Source: Ciona savignyi (taxonomy: Eukaryota; Chordata; Ascidiacea; Phlebobranchia; Cionidae). Taken from it: 64,000 nucleotides of DNA. Below the pieces are notes generated by a model, which saw only the letters and a program-made list of their open reading frames with translations, had not been told where the DNA came from and did not search any database. Below, in pieces: positions 49,487-62,034 of this stretch. A program made the translations under genes and the position numbers. Positions within the stretch are counted from its first letter, which is position 1; the number at the start of each line of letters is the position of its first letter. The stretch is taken from contig CH002949.1 of NCBI GenBank assembly GCA_000149265.1, positions 23,542-87,541 on the forward strand, given 5' to 3'.

Positions 49487-52400
49487 ATGCTATCTAACAA
49501 TTTGTCTTCAAATGCAATAAGGTTGTCTGATGTGCCACCTGAAATTCTAACCCGCCTTGGTTCCTATCTTAACAATGAAGGCCACAATGGATGGAATGCC
49601 ATTGTTACCCTTTTGCAACGGTCTGAAGCACTAAGGTAAAATAATTACCTGATTAATAAAGTATGGAGCAATTCGAAGAAGTCTATATACTTGTTTCGAA
49701 AATGTAAAATTAGCAGCAGTGTCATATTTAAGTTAATTAATTCATATCTGACCGGTTAGTCTGGCGGTTTAGTGCGTCGCCTTTCAACCGAAAGGTTGGA
49801 GGTTTCAAACTGGTCGCTAGCTAGTTGGTTGTGTCCTTGGCCAAAGCACTTTACGGACATTGCCTAAACCCAGCGGATTAATGTTCTACCAAAATTAAAG
49901 GAACGAGTCTATCATATACAACATACTGCAATAGCTCCTGTAACCCGACGCTGGGCGCGAGGTGATCTGACGATTGCCCTGTGTTAACCCCCATGGTTTT
50001 CCCATTCAAAGGGATAAACATAAATATCCTATCCTATCCTAAATATATGCTTGTTTTGTTTATTCAGAACTATTTTTTGGTAATTAAGTAATAGATCATA
50101 GATGCAATGGTTTTAATACTTTGCAATCTCAAGTGCCATCACTTCTATGTTTATCAGTTAAATATTAGTGGTCAATTCCACAATATTTATTAACAAAATC
50201 ATATACGAATATCGTATTGTCTTTAAATGTCTTAGCCAAGGAAGATACTATGAAATGTTCAGTGCAATGATCCACATATTTCCCATTTGATATTTTCCAG
50301 TACTGATGAAGTAGCCAGTTTCATGGAAAATCCAGCCTGTGCCAATTCCCCTGTACTATCTTATTTAAAAAGCAGTCAACAAACAGTTGATTATTTATTG
50401 TCTTGTCTCCGCCAACACCAATGCACCTTTGCTGCCAATAGTTTCACAAAAGACATCAGTAAGTTATTTGTTTTTTGTTCTAATATGTAAATAATTGTAG
50501 ACCTAAAAGGTTATACCTTGTTAGCTACCTCCCATTGAACTGTGTAATAAATATTTGTTAATAGAAATAAAGGATTTTATCTAAGAATCTATTTATTATA
50601 AAATTACAGCAATAGGCTACATATGAATTACTATGTTTTAGGCCTGTGAACTTATTTGTAATTGTATAACTGTGTGTGTTTTAAGTATAGGCATTTGGAT
50701 ATAATTATTTTGGTGATCCAAATGGCCTAAATTGGCCAAAATAGCATAAGCCTGTTATGTTGGGGATGTAATATAAGTCCAAGAATGCTCTTATCATTAC
50801 TGGTATCTCTCGGTTTTATAAGAGTTGAGTTATAATGAATACTAACCACTTTATGTCAAGGGAGTTGTGGGATTTAGAGATAAAGTGGGAAGTAGCAACA
50901 GTTCGGGCAATGCTAAAGGCAGGGAATGCGGGAAGGAGGGAAAATGTTCACAAAAACTATGGAAATTAATTTTAACCCTTAACACTTTCCTAAACACTAT
51001 TCTTAGCCCCAGAACTTATTCTAACTCTAACCCCTTGTTTAAAAATAACTCTAATTTCCTAATATTTAGTTTAGTGTGTAGTTTCTCACCTTCCCGTTTT
51101 CCCCCTTTAGTTTTCTCCCAACTCTGATAAAGTTGCAAATACCATGTAGTCAAATGCCAAAAACTTTGTTAAACATTGCTATTAAGTCTATATTACAATA
51201 CCTATTCAGATATATATTTTACACCCAAGCTATTAGCATACCAGGTAACACTGACTGGATACCCAGCATTGCACAATATTCTATGTGCAATTCAGCAATT
51301 GACATGTATGTTGAATTACAGATAGATGGATTTCCGAAACAATTCAACCTCAAGTGAGTACCATAACAACTTCATGTTCTCTGTATTAATGTTAAATAGT
51401 AGTGGTTAAAAATCCTTTTTTAATATGTAGTAGTACCATACATACTCACAGATTGAGATAGGTCGCAATTTTTTCCTTATATTTAAGAAAAATATAGGTG
51501 CGACCAATCCGCTCGACATGTGCAAATCGCCACCAAGTCTGAACAAAAATGAAAGTTTTCGGCTATTGCAAGTACCGCATTAAAAATCGTATATTCTGCG
51601 CTTGCGTACATAAAATTATTATCGCTCACAGGTGTCAATAAACATATTTTGACTATATTAGGCCCTACAAAAAAATAGAAGCTTATCTATAGCAAAAATA
51701 GCTAGTGAAAGGGCCTTTTAAATTCCTATATTTTTAATACGACCTATGTGCGAGTTAACTCTAAATTAAACTTTTTTAACACAAAACTAATAGTGCAACC
51801 TACCGGCGAGTATATACGGTAAATAAACAACCAAAAAGTGTACTGGGTATAGTATATTGTATGGTAAGTTAATGAATGACATTAACATTAACAAAGTACA
51901 CTAATAACTTTTTCTTTAGTTTTGCTCTTTTTGGCTATGAATAGTATAGGATATTCATGTTTATCCCAGTGAATGGGAAAACGATGTTTAGGTTATAGTG
52001 CATAGTAACTATCAAACAGTTACTTGTATCAATCTTTACCATGGGCACTTTTGTGTTAATCAGCAAGGCACTTAACCATTGTTGCATTGATCCAGTAAAT
52101 TTGATGGGATCGTTTATTAATGCTAAATATAAAGCACAATTCAACTACATAGGCGGCCAGGCATGAGGTAATGTTGATGTGTTGTAACAGCTGTTGTTGC
52201 TTCATCTGTGGGAATTAACATAACCACCCTGTGCAGCATTTTGATTAATTAAAATGTTTTAAACCAGGGATGTCCAACATGCGGCCCGTCTGAGATTTTT
52301 GTGTGGCCCGTTAGTCATTTAATAGGTTTTGCAATAGAAATTTAATAGGTTCTGCGGCCCATTAAATTATTTCAAGTGACAATGTGGCCCACTACAATAA

Positions 52401-55400
52401 AAGGTTGGACATCTTTGTTTTAAATATTACAATTTTTTCAGTCTTTTGTTGCACCAGCACCACCACATGACCCAACGCATTATCCGCAAATGAGCCGTCA
52501 GAATTCGTTCGCTGGTGGCTCCCATTCATTTCATTCTCCACAACAATCAACGATGTCATTCACCAACAACCTGAACAACCCATCCATGGTTTGTGTAACA
52601 AATAGTTTCAATGCAAATTCACACAAATTCATTGTATTTCTCTTATGTTGTTGTGTGTAGCACAGTCCGACTGGTTAGTCTGGCGGTTAAGTGCGTCACA
52701 TTTCAATCAAAAGGTTGCAGATGCAAAACTGGTCGCTAGCTAGTCGGTTGTGTCCTTGAGCAAGGCACCTTTGGATATTGCCTAAACCCAGCGGATTCTT
52801 TTTAGTTCAAAATTATTGTATAATAATCAGACAAATGAAAAAACTGTAAGTTTACATTAACATTGCTGTTTAAAAAAAAATTAAATTACAGAAGACAATT
52901 TTATAATTTTTGTATAAATAACCACTTTTGCATGAAATTGCCCTTATGCTTATATTTTTCAGCCTTGCATCCCTATTAAGTGCCAACCGAAGCCACAAAC
53001 GGTGTCGGCTGGGGAGGAATTGATGCTGAATTGTAAAGCCGACATGGACCCCTCGCAAGTACAATACCAGTGGTTCAAGGGAAATCAGCCACTTTTAGAA
53101 GAACGTAATCATGTGTTGATGATCTCTGATGTGAAGTTACAACAGCAGGGTTACTACCATTGTTGTGTGTTCTCCCAAACAAATACGAGTTTCGTAAATC
53201 GTTCTGATGAAGTTTTTGTCACCGTAGGTGAGCAGTACATCTCAACTTTTGACTTTAAAACTATAAGGTTCTTAGGATATGATATTCATGTTTATCCCCG
53301 TGTATGGAAAAACCAAGGGGGTTGACACACAGGCAACCGTCAGATCACCTTGCGCCCACCGTCGGGTTACCGGAGCTATTTCAGTGTGTTGATATGATAG
53401 ACAGTAGACACATTTCTTCAATTTGGTAGAACCCATTAATCCGCTGGGTTCTTTATCCTAAACATAAAGCCATTATTTTCACATTAAGAAGTTTCGGAAA
53501 TTGCTTATCCCCTGACCCCTGTATTATCAGCATGTTGCGGTCTGTTTTCTTACCTTTAAATTCTGTGGGCTTTAGATACATGAAACATTCTATATTGATA
53601 TTGCCCTGCATGAATGTAATAAAACTCTCCCAAAAATAATCCGTCATTAAGACGCAACAAAAAAGCTTACCCGACTGTAGCACACTTACTTGTAAGTCAG
53701 TCTGTGTTTTAACAACTCTCAATTTATCACATCAGTTTCTGGAAGTTATTTAATAATAGTATGTGTTTTTTAAGATAGTTTAAATGTTAGCCTGAAATTT
53801 AAAGATTCACTGTCATCATAGTGTATTCTTGAGTGTGTACACTGATGTTTAAAGTTTGTGTAACTATGTTTTAAACACCCTGGAGTATCACGTCTTGCCC
53901 GCGTTCAACTACTGTCAATTCTTTCTTACATGCAGTTCCAGCCAATGTTCCTACCAGCCTTCACGCCTCCCAGTTTACAGCTACCGATAAAGTCGCACTT
54001 TTAATATCAAACGAATACTACGAAAACCCCAACCACGCCAGGTTGCCTGCCACAGCGCATGATATTCGAGTTCTCACCAAAATACTCCAGGTCTGTATCT
54101 GTTTATGACCTATGAGCATAATATGCAAGTATAGAAATTAAGAATGTGTTACTCTCGTGCCTTATTTATCCTTCTAGGACAGTGGTTCTTAACCTGTGGG
54201 TAATTACCCACAAAAGGGTAATTTGGCATTTTGAAAGGGATGACTTAAATTTTAAAAATAAAAAAGAAGTAACTTCGATGGCTAACGTTGTCATGCCCTT
54301 CTACTCTAAAAGTCCTTTGAATGTACAATAAATTATGACTTTGTTTTTCTGTGGGTTTATTTTGGATTGCAAGCTATATTAGATGATGTTTTCTAAAAAG
54401 GGGTTATTTATATTCATCAAAACATTTTGGGGGTAACAACTGAAAAAAAGGTTAAGAACCACTGTTCTAGGACATATGTATAATCTTAGTTATATATTAC
54501 TCCAGTGATATATGTACAATCTTAATTTGATATAATTCCCATCAGTATATGTACAATGTTACTTAATAAGTGCGTTTTCTCATACCGATATCAGTATCAG
54601 TGTTTGTGTACATACCAGCCAGTTTAACGGTCGTGTTTCTCTTTCACTCTCTATGCCACACCAATGCATGAGTTACTTTAACGCAGCCCTTGTATACCCA
54701 CTGGTATAAAATGCTAACTGCATGCCCACTGTGGGAAAAAATGGATTAATCAAATTGTTACATCCCACATAATTGTTAACACCCCACAACATTCTTAGGC
54801 CATGACTGTGCTTACCTAGAGATAAGGGGACAATTACTCTTGCTATAATGACTCCCACTCATTGAATTTATTATTCTAATCTGACAACTACCCAGGTTTT
54901 AATTACAACTCTTATCCAACTCAAAGGGATAAAAAATAAGAATAGTGTGTTATACTTGCAGGAAAAAAATGTTTTATACTACACTACCTTTTAGAATAAT
55001 TAATCGGAATGACCCAAGTTTTAAGAATAGGATAGGATATTCATGTTTATCCTTGTGAATGGGAAAACCAAGGGGTTAAACACTTAACTATTGCAGTGTG
55101 TTGTGTATTGGAGCTATTGCAGTGTGTTGTGTATGATTCACACGTTCCTTCAATTTGGTAGAACCCAATAATCCGCTTGGTTCATGCAATGTCCGTAAAG
55201 TGCCTTGCCCAAGGACACAATCGACTGGCTAGCGATCAGTTTCAAACCTTAAACATTTCGATTAAAAGGCGTCGCACTAAACCACCAGACTAACCAGTCG
55301 GACTAAATCCTGAATACTACACAACTTTTTAAAATTATTAATCCGAGTGACGCAAGTTTTGTTTACCAGGAAGAGTTGAACTTCAAAACAATGTCATTCA

Positions 55401-58400
55401 CTAACCTTAACTACGTGGAAATGCTTCATGTTTTCATTTGGTTTTATGAACTCGTATCTGCCGGATGTTATTGTAAGTTCTACACTCATTTTAATGATAG
55501 ACTAGACAGCTATGTTAAAGCTTTTGGCTCAATATTTTTACCAGGATTGTGAATTTGGTTTTTGTATTGTATCAGTATACTGGCAAAATATGTCACTTTT
55601 GTTTTTATCTAAATAGTTCTATGACAATTTAGCCATTGCAACCAAAACCCCGAAATTACATTTCTCTCTTAAGCACTTAACTACCTAGTCCGACCGGTTA
55701 GTCTAGTGGTTTAGTGCGAAGCCTTTCAACCGAAAGGTTGTAGGTTTTGAACTGGTCGCTAGGTAGTCGGTTGTGTGCTTTGACAAGGCACTTTACGGAC
55801 ATTGCCTGAACCCAGCGGATTAATGGGTTCTACTAAATTGAAGAACCGTTTCTATCATACATAACACATTGCAATAGCTCCGGTAACCCGACGATGGGCG
55901 CGAGGTGATCTGACGATTGCCCGTGTGATAACATCCTTGGTTTTCCCATTCACGGGGATAAACATGAATATCCTATCCTATATCCTACTTTGACTTTAAT
56001 GTAGTTGTTCTTAACCTTTTTAAAGCTGTGCCATGCTACAAATTTAAATTTTTGTGGCATGTTTTTACATACAATTAATCAAAACACAAAATTTGCATCA
56101 ATGATTTAAACAACTAATTGAAGCTTAGCTTACAGTCATACTATCACTGTGACAGTGTATAATGTAATCACAGTGTCAGTGTGTCACTATGATATTAATA
56201 TATCATAACAATGGCAAAACATATTCTTTTAACCAACATTTTTGATCTGCAATGACTAATATATTTATGTTGTTATTATTAGGCTATACATTATCAATTT
56301 CGTTGAAAGTAAAAAATCTTTTTTTTACCAGTAAAACTAAAGGCATGTCACACAGGTTAAAATACTGCCCCAACAACTGTTCTTCAAATATTATTCTTCA
56401 TGCTAATATGGCCAAGTACTATTGTATCTATGTGCATGTGCTATGTACAACTGGTTCGTCATTTGTATAACTTAGATGAAATATTTTAAGGAGGATATTT
56501 ATGTTTAATGAGAAAACCACCAAGGGGTTAACACACGGGCAATCGTTAGACCACCTCACGCTCACCGTCGGGTTACCGGAGCTATTGCAGTGTGTCATGT
56601 ATGATTCACACATTTCTTTAATTTGGTGGAACCCATTATTCCACTGGGTTCAGGCAATGTCCATTAAGTGCCTTTCCCAAGTACACTGACTAGCTAGTGA
56701 CCAGTTTCGTACCTGCAACCTTTCGGCTGAAAGGTGACGCACTTAACCACTAGACTAATCTGTCAGTTTATATACATAATCAATGATCTCTCATTAATCC
56801 TGGACAATAAAAAAGTCAGAAAACTTTATTGTTGCAATCACTGTCATGTTTAGGTGGTTCTCCCATTACTTCTACCAATGTATTGTACACAGACTAAAGG
56901 TCCTTTACTACTTCGAATTGGAAGTATTAAAGCGACTACAAGTAGTTCACCTTAACTGTTATGGTGTAAGAATCTCAACTGATCTATATTTACAATATTT
57001 ATAATGTTGCAGTTTCAACCTTTTGGAAAGACTGTTATGTTTATGTAAGCGATATAACAAACTTAACAAATATTATTTTAATCCTCTACTCTAGGTGTTT
57101 TTTACTTTGGCGGCCATGGGTACGAGAATGACGGAAAATGTTACTTGGTACCCACTGACGCGCCACTTAAATATAACAACTCCCACTGTGTGCAAGCGCA
57201 ATCAGAGCTTGAGAGCGTGAAACGCCGATGTGACCCCAAACTGATGCTCATTTTGCTTGATATCTGTAGAAAAAGGTACTGAAATAGACCAGATTGTTGT
57301 CCAGCCGGTTAGTCTGGTGGTTAAGTGTGTCGCCTTTTAATCGAAAGGTTGCAGGTGCGAAACTGGTCGATAGCTAGTCGGTTGTGTCCTTGGGCAAGGC
57401 ACTTTACGGACATTGCCTAAACCCAGCGGATTAATGGGTTCTACCAAATTGAAGGAACGTGTATATCATATACAAGATACTGAAATAAACTGGTTAATAG
57501 GTTCTACTAAATTGAAGATACGTGTCTATCATACACAACACACACTGCAATAGCTCCAGTAACCCAACAATGGGCGTGAGGTGATCTGACGATCGCCTAT
57601 GTGTTAACCCCCCACGGTTTTTCCCATTCACAGGGATAAACATGAATATCCTATCTTATTGTTTTACGCTCAAAAACCATGAAGAATTTCTAACCAAGTT
57701 TTGGATATTTTACCTTCCATTGAATTTTTTAGTTTCTTAACAATGTCAATTTCTTCACAGCAATCCAGTGAACCAAAGCTTCATCCAGACAAACGGAACT
57801 TCTTTTTCTGATAACATTGTTTTTGCATATGCTACGTAAGTATACTAAATATTTACATTAATTTTTTCTTTTTTTCAAGGAGTAATAAAATGTCTATGGA
57901 TTAGACCCCAATAATTGAAATCTAGTTCACCTGTAACTATCATAGCCATTTCTGGCGGTTCTCATGTGCAGAATAAACAGTTACATCCAAATTTAACACC
58001 AAAAAAACAAAAGTACTAAAAAAATGTAGTGGTTGATTATATTATGTGTTGTTGATAGGCATACTAGTTTTTACCTTTTCTTAATTTACCTCAAAATTGT
58101 TTAATTCACCATGTGCAATTTTATAGTTTTGTACTTCTCATACCATACCAAAATAAGAACCGAATAACGGTATAGGCTTCAGTTTTCCCCTGCTTTCTTA
58201 CTTAAAACGAACCTCTGACTTTCACTCTTGATTAAAGAAAACATTCTTGGCAAATGCTTTCGTAGTCGTTCATCTTGCGCCAATCTAAGAATTACACCTC
58301 TAATGGCACAGTACGAATGCCCCTGTCTGTCCCTCTTAATCATTAAATCATTTAAAAAACATGCATATCAAACCAGCATGATATAAAAAAGCTCTCAATT

Positions 58401-61400
58401 TGTTCTTTAGGACTGAAAGACACGAGGCGTTTGAAAAGCACGGTGAGAAGCATGGCATTTTCGTAAGCTCCTTGCGGGAACATTTAGCCAAGCCAGTACG
58501 AGTTAACCACATGCTATCCTATGTGCAGGACGATATAAGGAAAAGTGATGTGCAGGTCTTTATATGATGACATTTTATGGTAGTTGTGAAATGTACTATA
58601 ATTGTACAGAACTTTATGATGACATAACCACAATATATGATGACATATTGTGGTTGTGAAATGTACTGTAATTTTACAGAACTGTATCTTCCTAGGTGAG
58701 AAAGCACAACGATTGATCTAATTTGCCAAAAATATCTTCTTTTTTTGCCAGGTTGTCAGTGCTGTCACAGTGTGTTTAAAACAATGAAGAAATTGCTTTA
58801 GTTTTAAACATTTAACCAGTTAGTTTGCACTGTATTGAATCAATGTCTTTTTAGTGGGCCAAGTTTTGTAATAAGCTTGGCAAGTTACTTGGTCGTTTTT
58901 TAATGGATTGCTGTATATGAATAAATAACGCTCACTAACAAACTATAAAACTGCTATGGCATTAAGCATTGCCCAATAAATTCCTGGACCAAGATCACAT
59001 GCGCCCAGTATTTTATTGGACACTTTATGCACTAAATGTAATAATTTAATCTAAGGATAAAAAACATTGGAGTTATTGCACATTCATCAGGATTCCGCAG
59101 GCCTAGGCCTACAACTTTGGGGCTATATCAGTGTATTCATTAACTTACCGACCCATGGTATTCTACTTGAACAAGGAATTTTTTCATCAGACAGATTAGT
59201 CTGGTGGGTTAGTGAGTCGCCTACCAGCCGAGGGGTTGCAGGTACGAAACTGGTCGGTTGTGTCTTTGGGCAAGGCACTTAACGGACATTGCCCGAACCC
59301 AGCGGATTAATTGGTTTTACCAAATTAAAGGAACATGTGAATTATACACAACACACTGCAATAGCTCCGATAACCCGACTATGGGTGCGAGGTGATCTGA
59401 CGATTGCATGTGTGTTAACCCCCTTGGTTTTCCCACATTAATATCCCATCTTACCCTATTTGTAAAATGGTCTGCCCAAGTACAAAACAGTGCATGGGCA
59501 GATGATGAAACACAGAACCTTTTCTATTTGGGCTGTCAGACTGACTTTAATCAAACTAAATTCAATCTAGATAGCAGAAGTGAAAACAACTCTTGCCGAA
59601 AACCGATGTTTGACAGACAGGACCTCACCTGAGAATAGAGAAGTTTATAAGATAGTGGAACATAAGTGGAAATTAATGCACTGTATGTTGAACTTTTTTT
59701 ATTTTTTCGAAATTTATCTTAAACTGATGTAAATGTTCTAAATAGAATGCACTAATTTACTACTATTTGTAAAAGTACGATTCTGCCTTTTTTATTATTA
59801 AGTGATTTTGTTTCATTATCAAATAATCTACAAGTCTTTCAATATATTATAGTTTATTGTTATTTTATGGTTTGCCTGTATGTACTTAATACAGAAAGGT
59901 AAAATCTGCTTAATATGTTAATGAGAGTGTTTTAGTTATTTACAACCTCACTTAAGGATTGATATTTAGTTTAGTTTATTTATTTTTTGTCCTAGTGTTA
60001 AAACAAATGGCAATAGAATCAAATTACGACAAAGGAACAGGAAAAGACGGCAAAACGAACAGTCGTTAAAACACTTCATTAAAAAAAATAAAAAGGATAT
60101 CATTTAATAAATATAGCGGACGCGGCCAGCAAACTTAAACAAAAGAACAATAATAAGCAAACCAAATTTAAGTAAGACCAAAACAATATAACATAAGGCC
60201 CAATATTCTATATAATTTCTAATACACTACAGATATTCCGCTTCCCATTCTATTGGTTTATGAAGGATGTGGTGCAAGTGTAGAACTGAGCATAACGAGT
60301 GTGCTCACCAATGTGGTGGAAGTCAGTGTTAATGTGGTGCAGACTGGAAAGGCTGTCGAATGCCGCGCTTTCATTGAAGTAGCTAAGTTACAGGTACCTT
60401 AACACATTCTTTGACGATTGCCCGTGTGTTAACCCCCTTGGTTTTCCCATTTACGGGGATAAACATAAATATCCTGTCCTATCCTTTTAATTATGATGAC
60501 CGCTTTTTAGGCTATTTCTATTAGCGATTGTGATTTATGAAGATATAAATTAACCTTATATTGGTATTTGCACTCAATGATTATAATTGCCTTGGTCTGT
60601 TTTAGCTCCATTCTGCTCATTTAAATGTGGATTTTTCTCGGTCACTAAGTTATTTTTCAAAAGTTCGTTTTAAAATTGCAGTAATAAAATTTTTTAAATT
60701 GCACAAAATTTTTAAAATTGCAGTAATAAAACAAAAGGAGTAGTTTTAACAACCAAAATGTTGTGATCCTGCATTCTGCTGATTGACAGTTTTATAATTT
60801 CGTATATTTCCACACTTAGGAGAAACCTGCATGCTATGCTATACATCTACATTGAATAGTATTTAAAACATAGGATTATCCCCGTGAATGGGAAAACCAA
60901 GGGGGTTAACCCACGGGCAATTGTTAGATCACCTCACGCCTAATGTCGGGTTACCGGGGTTATTGCAGTGTGTTGTGTATGATAGACACGTTCCTTCAAT
61001 TTTTTCAGGCAATGTTCGTTGGGTTTAGGCTATGTCTGTTAAGTACCTTGCCCAAGGATACAACCGACTAGTTGGCGACCATTTTCAAAACTTAAACCTT
61101 TTTATTTAGTTTTGAACTTGCAACCTTTTGGTCGAAACGCGTCGCACTAAACCACCAGACTAACCGGTCGAACATTATGACATTTTCGAACCTAATTTTT
61201 TATTGTTAACTCCTTTATGTTCATAGCATGCAGGATTAGATGTGTCCAATTGTTCTGACATTGATCAGCCCACATCCTGTCAAGTTTCCTATTTACAGCG
61301 TTCACCTGTAAGTTTACATTTTCTTTTGTTTCATGCATCAAAAAAATAAAAAAAGTTTCTACTCATATATGTAAATAATATGGTAAAACACCAACCAAAA

Positions 61401-62034
61401 GACTGGTTGTTTTTACACATGTCAAAAAAGTTCTAGGGCAGTGCCTTGTTTTATTAGATTTGTGTTAAACCCAAGAAATATTTGTCAATTCGTTTAAGTG
61501 CAAGAGGTGTTTTGGTAAATATCCATACTGGAACGCATACACTTTGGAGATAGGAGGATAGAATATTTATGTTTATCCTCGTGAATGGGAAAACCAAGGG
61601 GGTTAACACACGGGCAATCGTCAGATCACCTCGCGCCCACTGTCGTGATACCGGAGCTATTGCTGTATGAAGTGTATGATAGACCCGTTCCTTCAATTTA
61701 GTAGAATCCATTAATCCGCTGGGTGTAGGCAATAGTCTGTTAAGTGCCTTGCCCAAGGACACAGTTTCGAACTTGCAACCCTTTGACTGAAAGGTGTTGT
61801 ACTAAACCGCGAGACTAACCGGTCGATTCAGGTCTACATTATTATTATGCTTTTTAATAAATTACCAGTCAGTTCCAAATTGACGATGAGTTGCGTTTAC
61901 AGTTACCTATTCCTGTCATCCTTCAATACAAACTTCAGAAGGATGGACAATTACTGCAGAAGTCGTTTACTAAGCAAGTGCAGCTTAACTTTTTTAATGA
62001 ATGGAATTTACGCAAGCAGCCTAAAAATATATAA
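49487..62034 (+). CDS. MALT1: MALT1 paracaspase
   Basis: Signalling protease that in vertebrates forms the CARD-BCL10-MALT1 complex and cleaves after Arg. Exons: 49487-49635, 50301-50458, 51230-51353 (tentative), 52442-52588, 52963-53227, 53936-54090, 55370-55472, 57095-57275, 57761-57835, 58411-58555, 59571-59682, 60233-60393, 61227-61307 and 61873-62034; about 670 residues. Exons 1-2 give a death-domain-like region (LSDVPPEILTRLGSYL, LKSSQQTVDYLLSCLRQH). The 52442 exon is a Ser/Pro/His-rich linker. The 52963 exon is one Ig domain (LNCKAD, YQWFKGNQPL, GYYHCCVF). DKVALLISNEYYENP starts the caspase-like fold; GGHGYEND carries the catalytic His and LLLDICRKR the catalytic Cys. TLAENRCLTD and the 60233 exon match the C-terminal Ig-like region. 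All joins from 52442 on are in phase. The 51230 exon ends in phase 2 while the next starts in phase 0, so an exon is missing or that exon is wrong. Vertebrate MALT1 has two Ig domains before the protease; here I see one. Confidence 0.93.
49746..50040 (+). repeat. Family A SINE
   Basis: Full length in MALT1 intron 1. Confidence 0.75.
50918..51112. mobile_element. Short inverted-repeat element, core family with GGGAAGGAGG-type ends
   Basis: Same core (CTATGGAAATTAATTTTAAC, CTAAACACTATTCTTAGCCC) with GGGAAGGAGGG on the left and CCTTCCCGTTTTCC on the right. Lies in the intron before the tentative third MALT1 exon. Confidence 0.6.
51940..51984 (-). repeat. Family A SINE tail fragment
   Basis: Only the inverted 3' end is clear; weak remnants follow to about 52110. 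Confidence 0.5.
52265..52417. mobile_element. hAT-like miniature element, 153 bp
   Basis: Ends CAGGGATGTCCAAC and GTTGGACATCTTTG; flanks TTTTAAAC and TTTTAAAT are a 7-of-8 target duplication. Sits 24 bases before the 52442 exon of MALT1. Confidence 0.75.
52666..52800 (+). repeat. Family A SINE, head half only
   Basis: Head and GCTAGCTAGTCGGTTGTGTCC present; breaks off after CCCAGCGGATT. Confidence 0.65.
53270..53452 (-). repeat. Family A SINE, tail half only
   Basis: Starts 43 bases after the MALT1 Ig exon donor. Confidence 0.65.
54180..54464. mobile_element. hAT-like miniature element, 285 bp
   Basis: Perfect terminal inverted repeat CAGTGGTTCTTAACC; exact 8-bp duplication TTCTAGGA at 54172-54179 and 54465-54472. 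Lies in a MALT1 intron. Confidence 0.88.
55026..55303 (-). repeat. Family A SINE
   Basis: Contains a short internal tandem copy of GTGTGTTGTGTAT; ends 67 bases before a MALT1 exon. Confidence 0.7.
55688..55987 (+). repeat. Family A SINE
   Basis: Full length in a MALT1 intron. Confidence 0.75.
56486..56768 (-). repeat. Family A SINE
   Basis: Near full length; the inverted ATCCT tail is reduced. Confidence 0.7.
57302..57658 (+). repeat. Family A SINE with internal 65-bp duplication
   Basis: The segment GGTTCTACCAAATTGAAGGA to the following TATCATA occurs twice (from about 57437 and 57499). Starts 27 bases after the exon with the catalytic residues. Confidence 0.7.
58556..58690 (+). repeat. 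Local duplication, about 60 bp
   Basis: TGGTAGTTGTGAAATGTACT and GTACAGAACTTTATGATGAC blocks recur at about 58575 and 58648, directly after a MALT1 exon. Confidence 0.6.
59186..59456 (+). repeat. Family A SINE
   Basis: Lacks the GCTAGCTAG block; ends about 115 bases before a MALT1 exon. Confidence 0.7.
59958..60190 (-). repeat. Family C repeat
   Basis: Minus-sense copy, TTTAGTTTAGTTTATTTATT through GGACGCGGCCAGC; the GCGGCCGC core is mutated to GCGGCCAGC. Ends about 40 bases before a MALT1 exon. Confidence 0.6.
60410..60485 (+). repeat. Family A SINE 3' fragment
   Basis: TGACGATTGCCCGTGTGTTA to the ATCCT tail only, 16 bases after a MALT1 exon. Confidence 0.65.
60868..61174 (-). repeat. Family A SINE with internal duplication in the head
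   Basis: The CAACCTTT/AAACCTTT region is repeated, lengthening the copy. Confidence 0.7.
61550..61828 (-). repeat. Family A SINE
   Basis: Full length; ends 45 bases before the last MALT1 exon. Confidence 0.75.

Noticed and set aside
56000..56470. Possible hAT-like element starting GTTCTTAACC
   Set aside because: Only one end is recognisable; no matching end or 8-bp duplication found.
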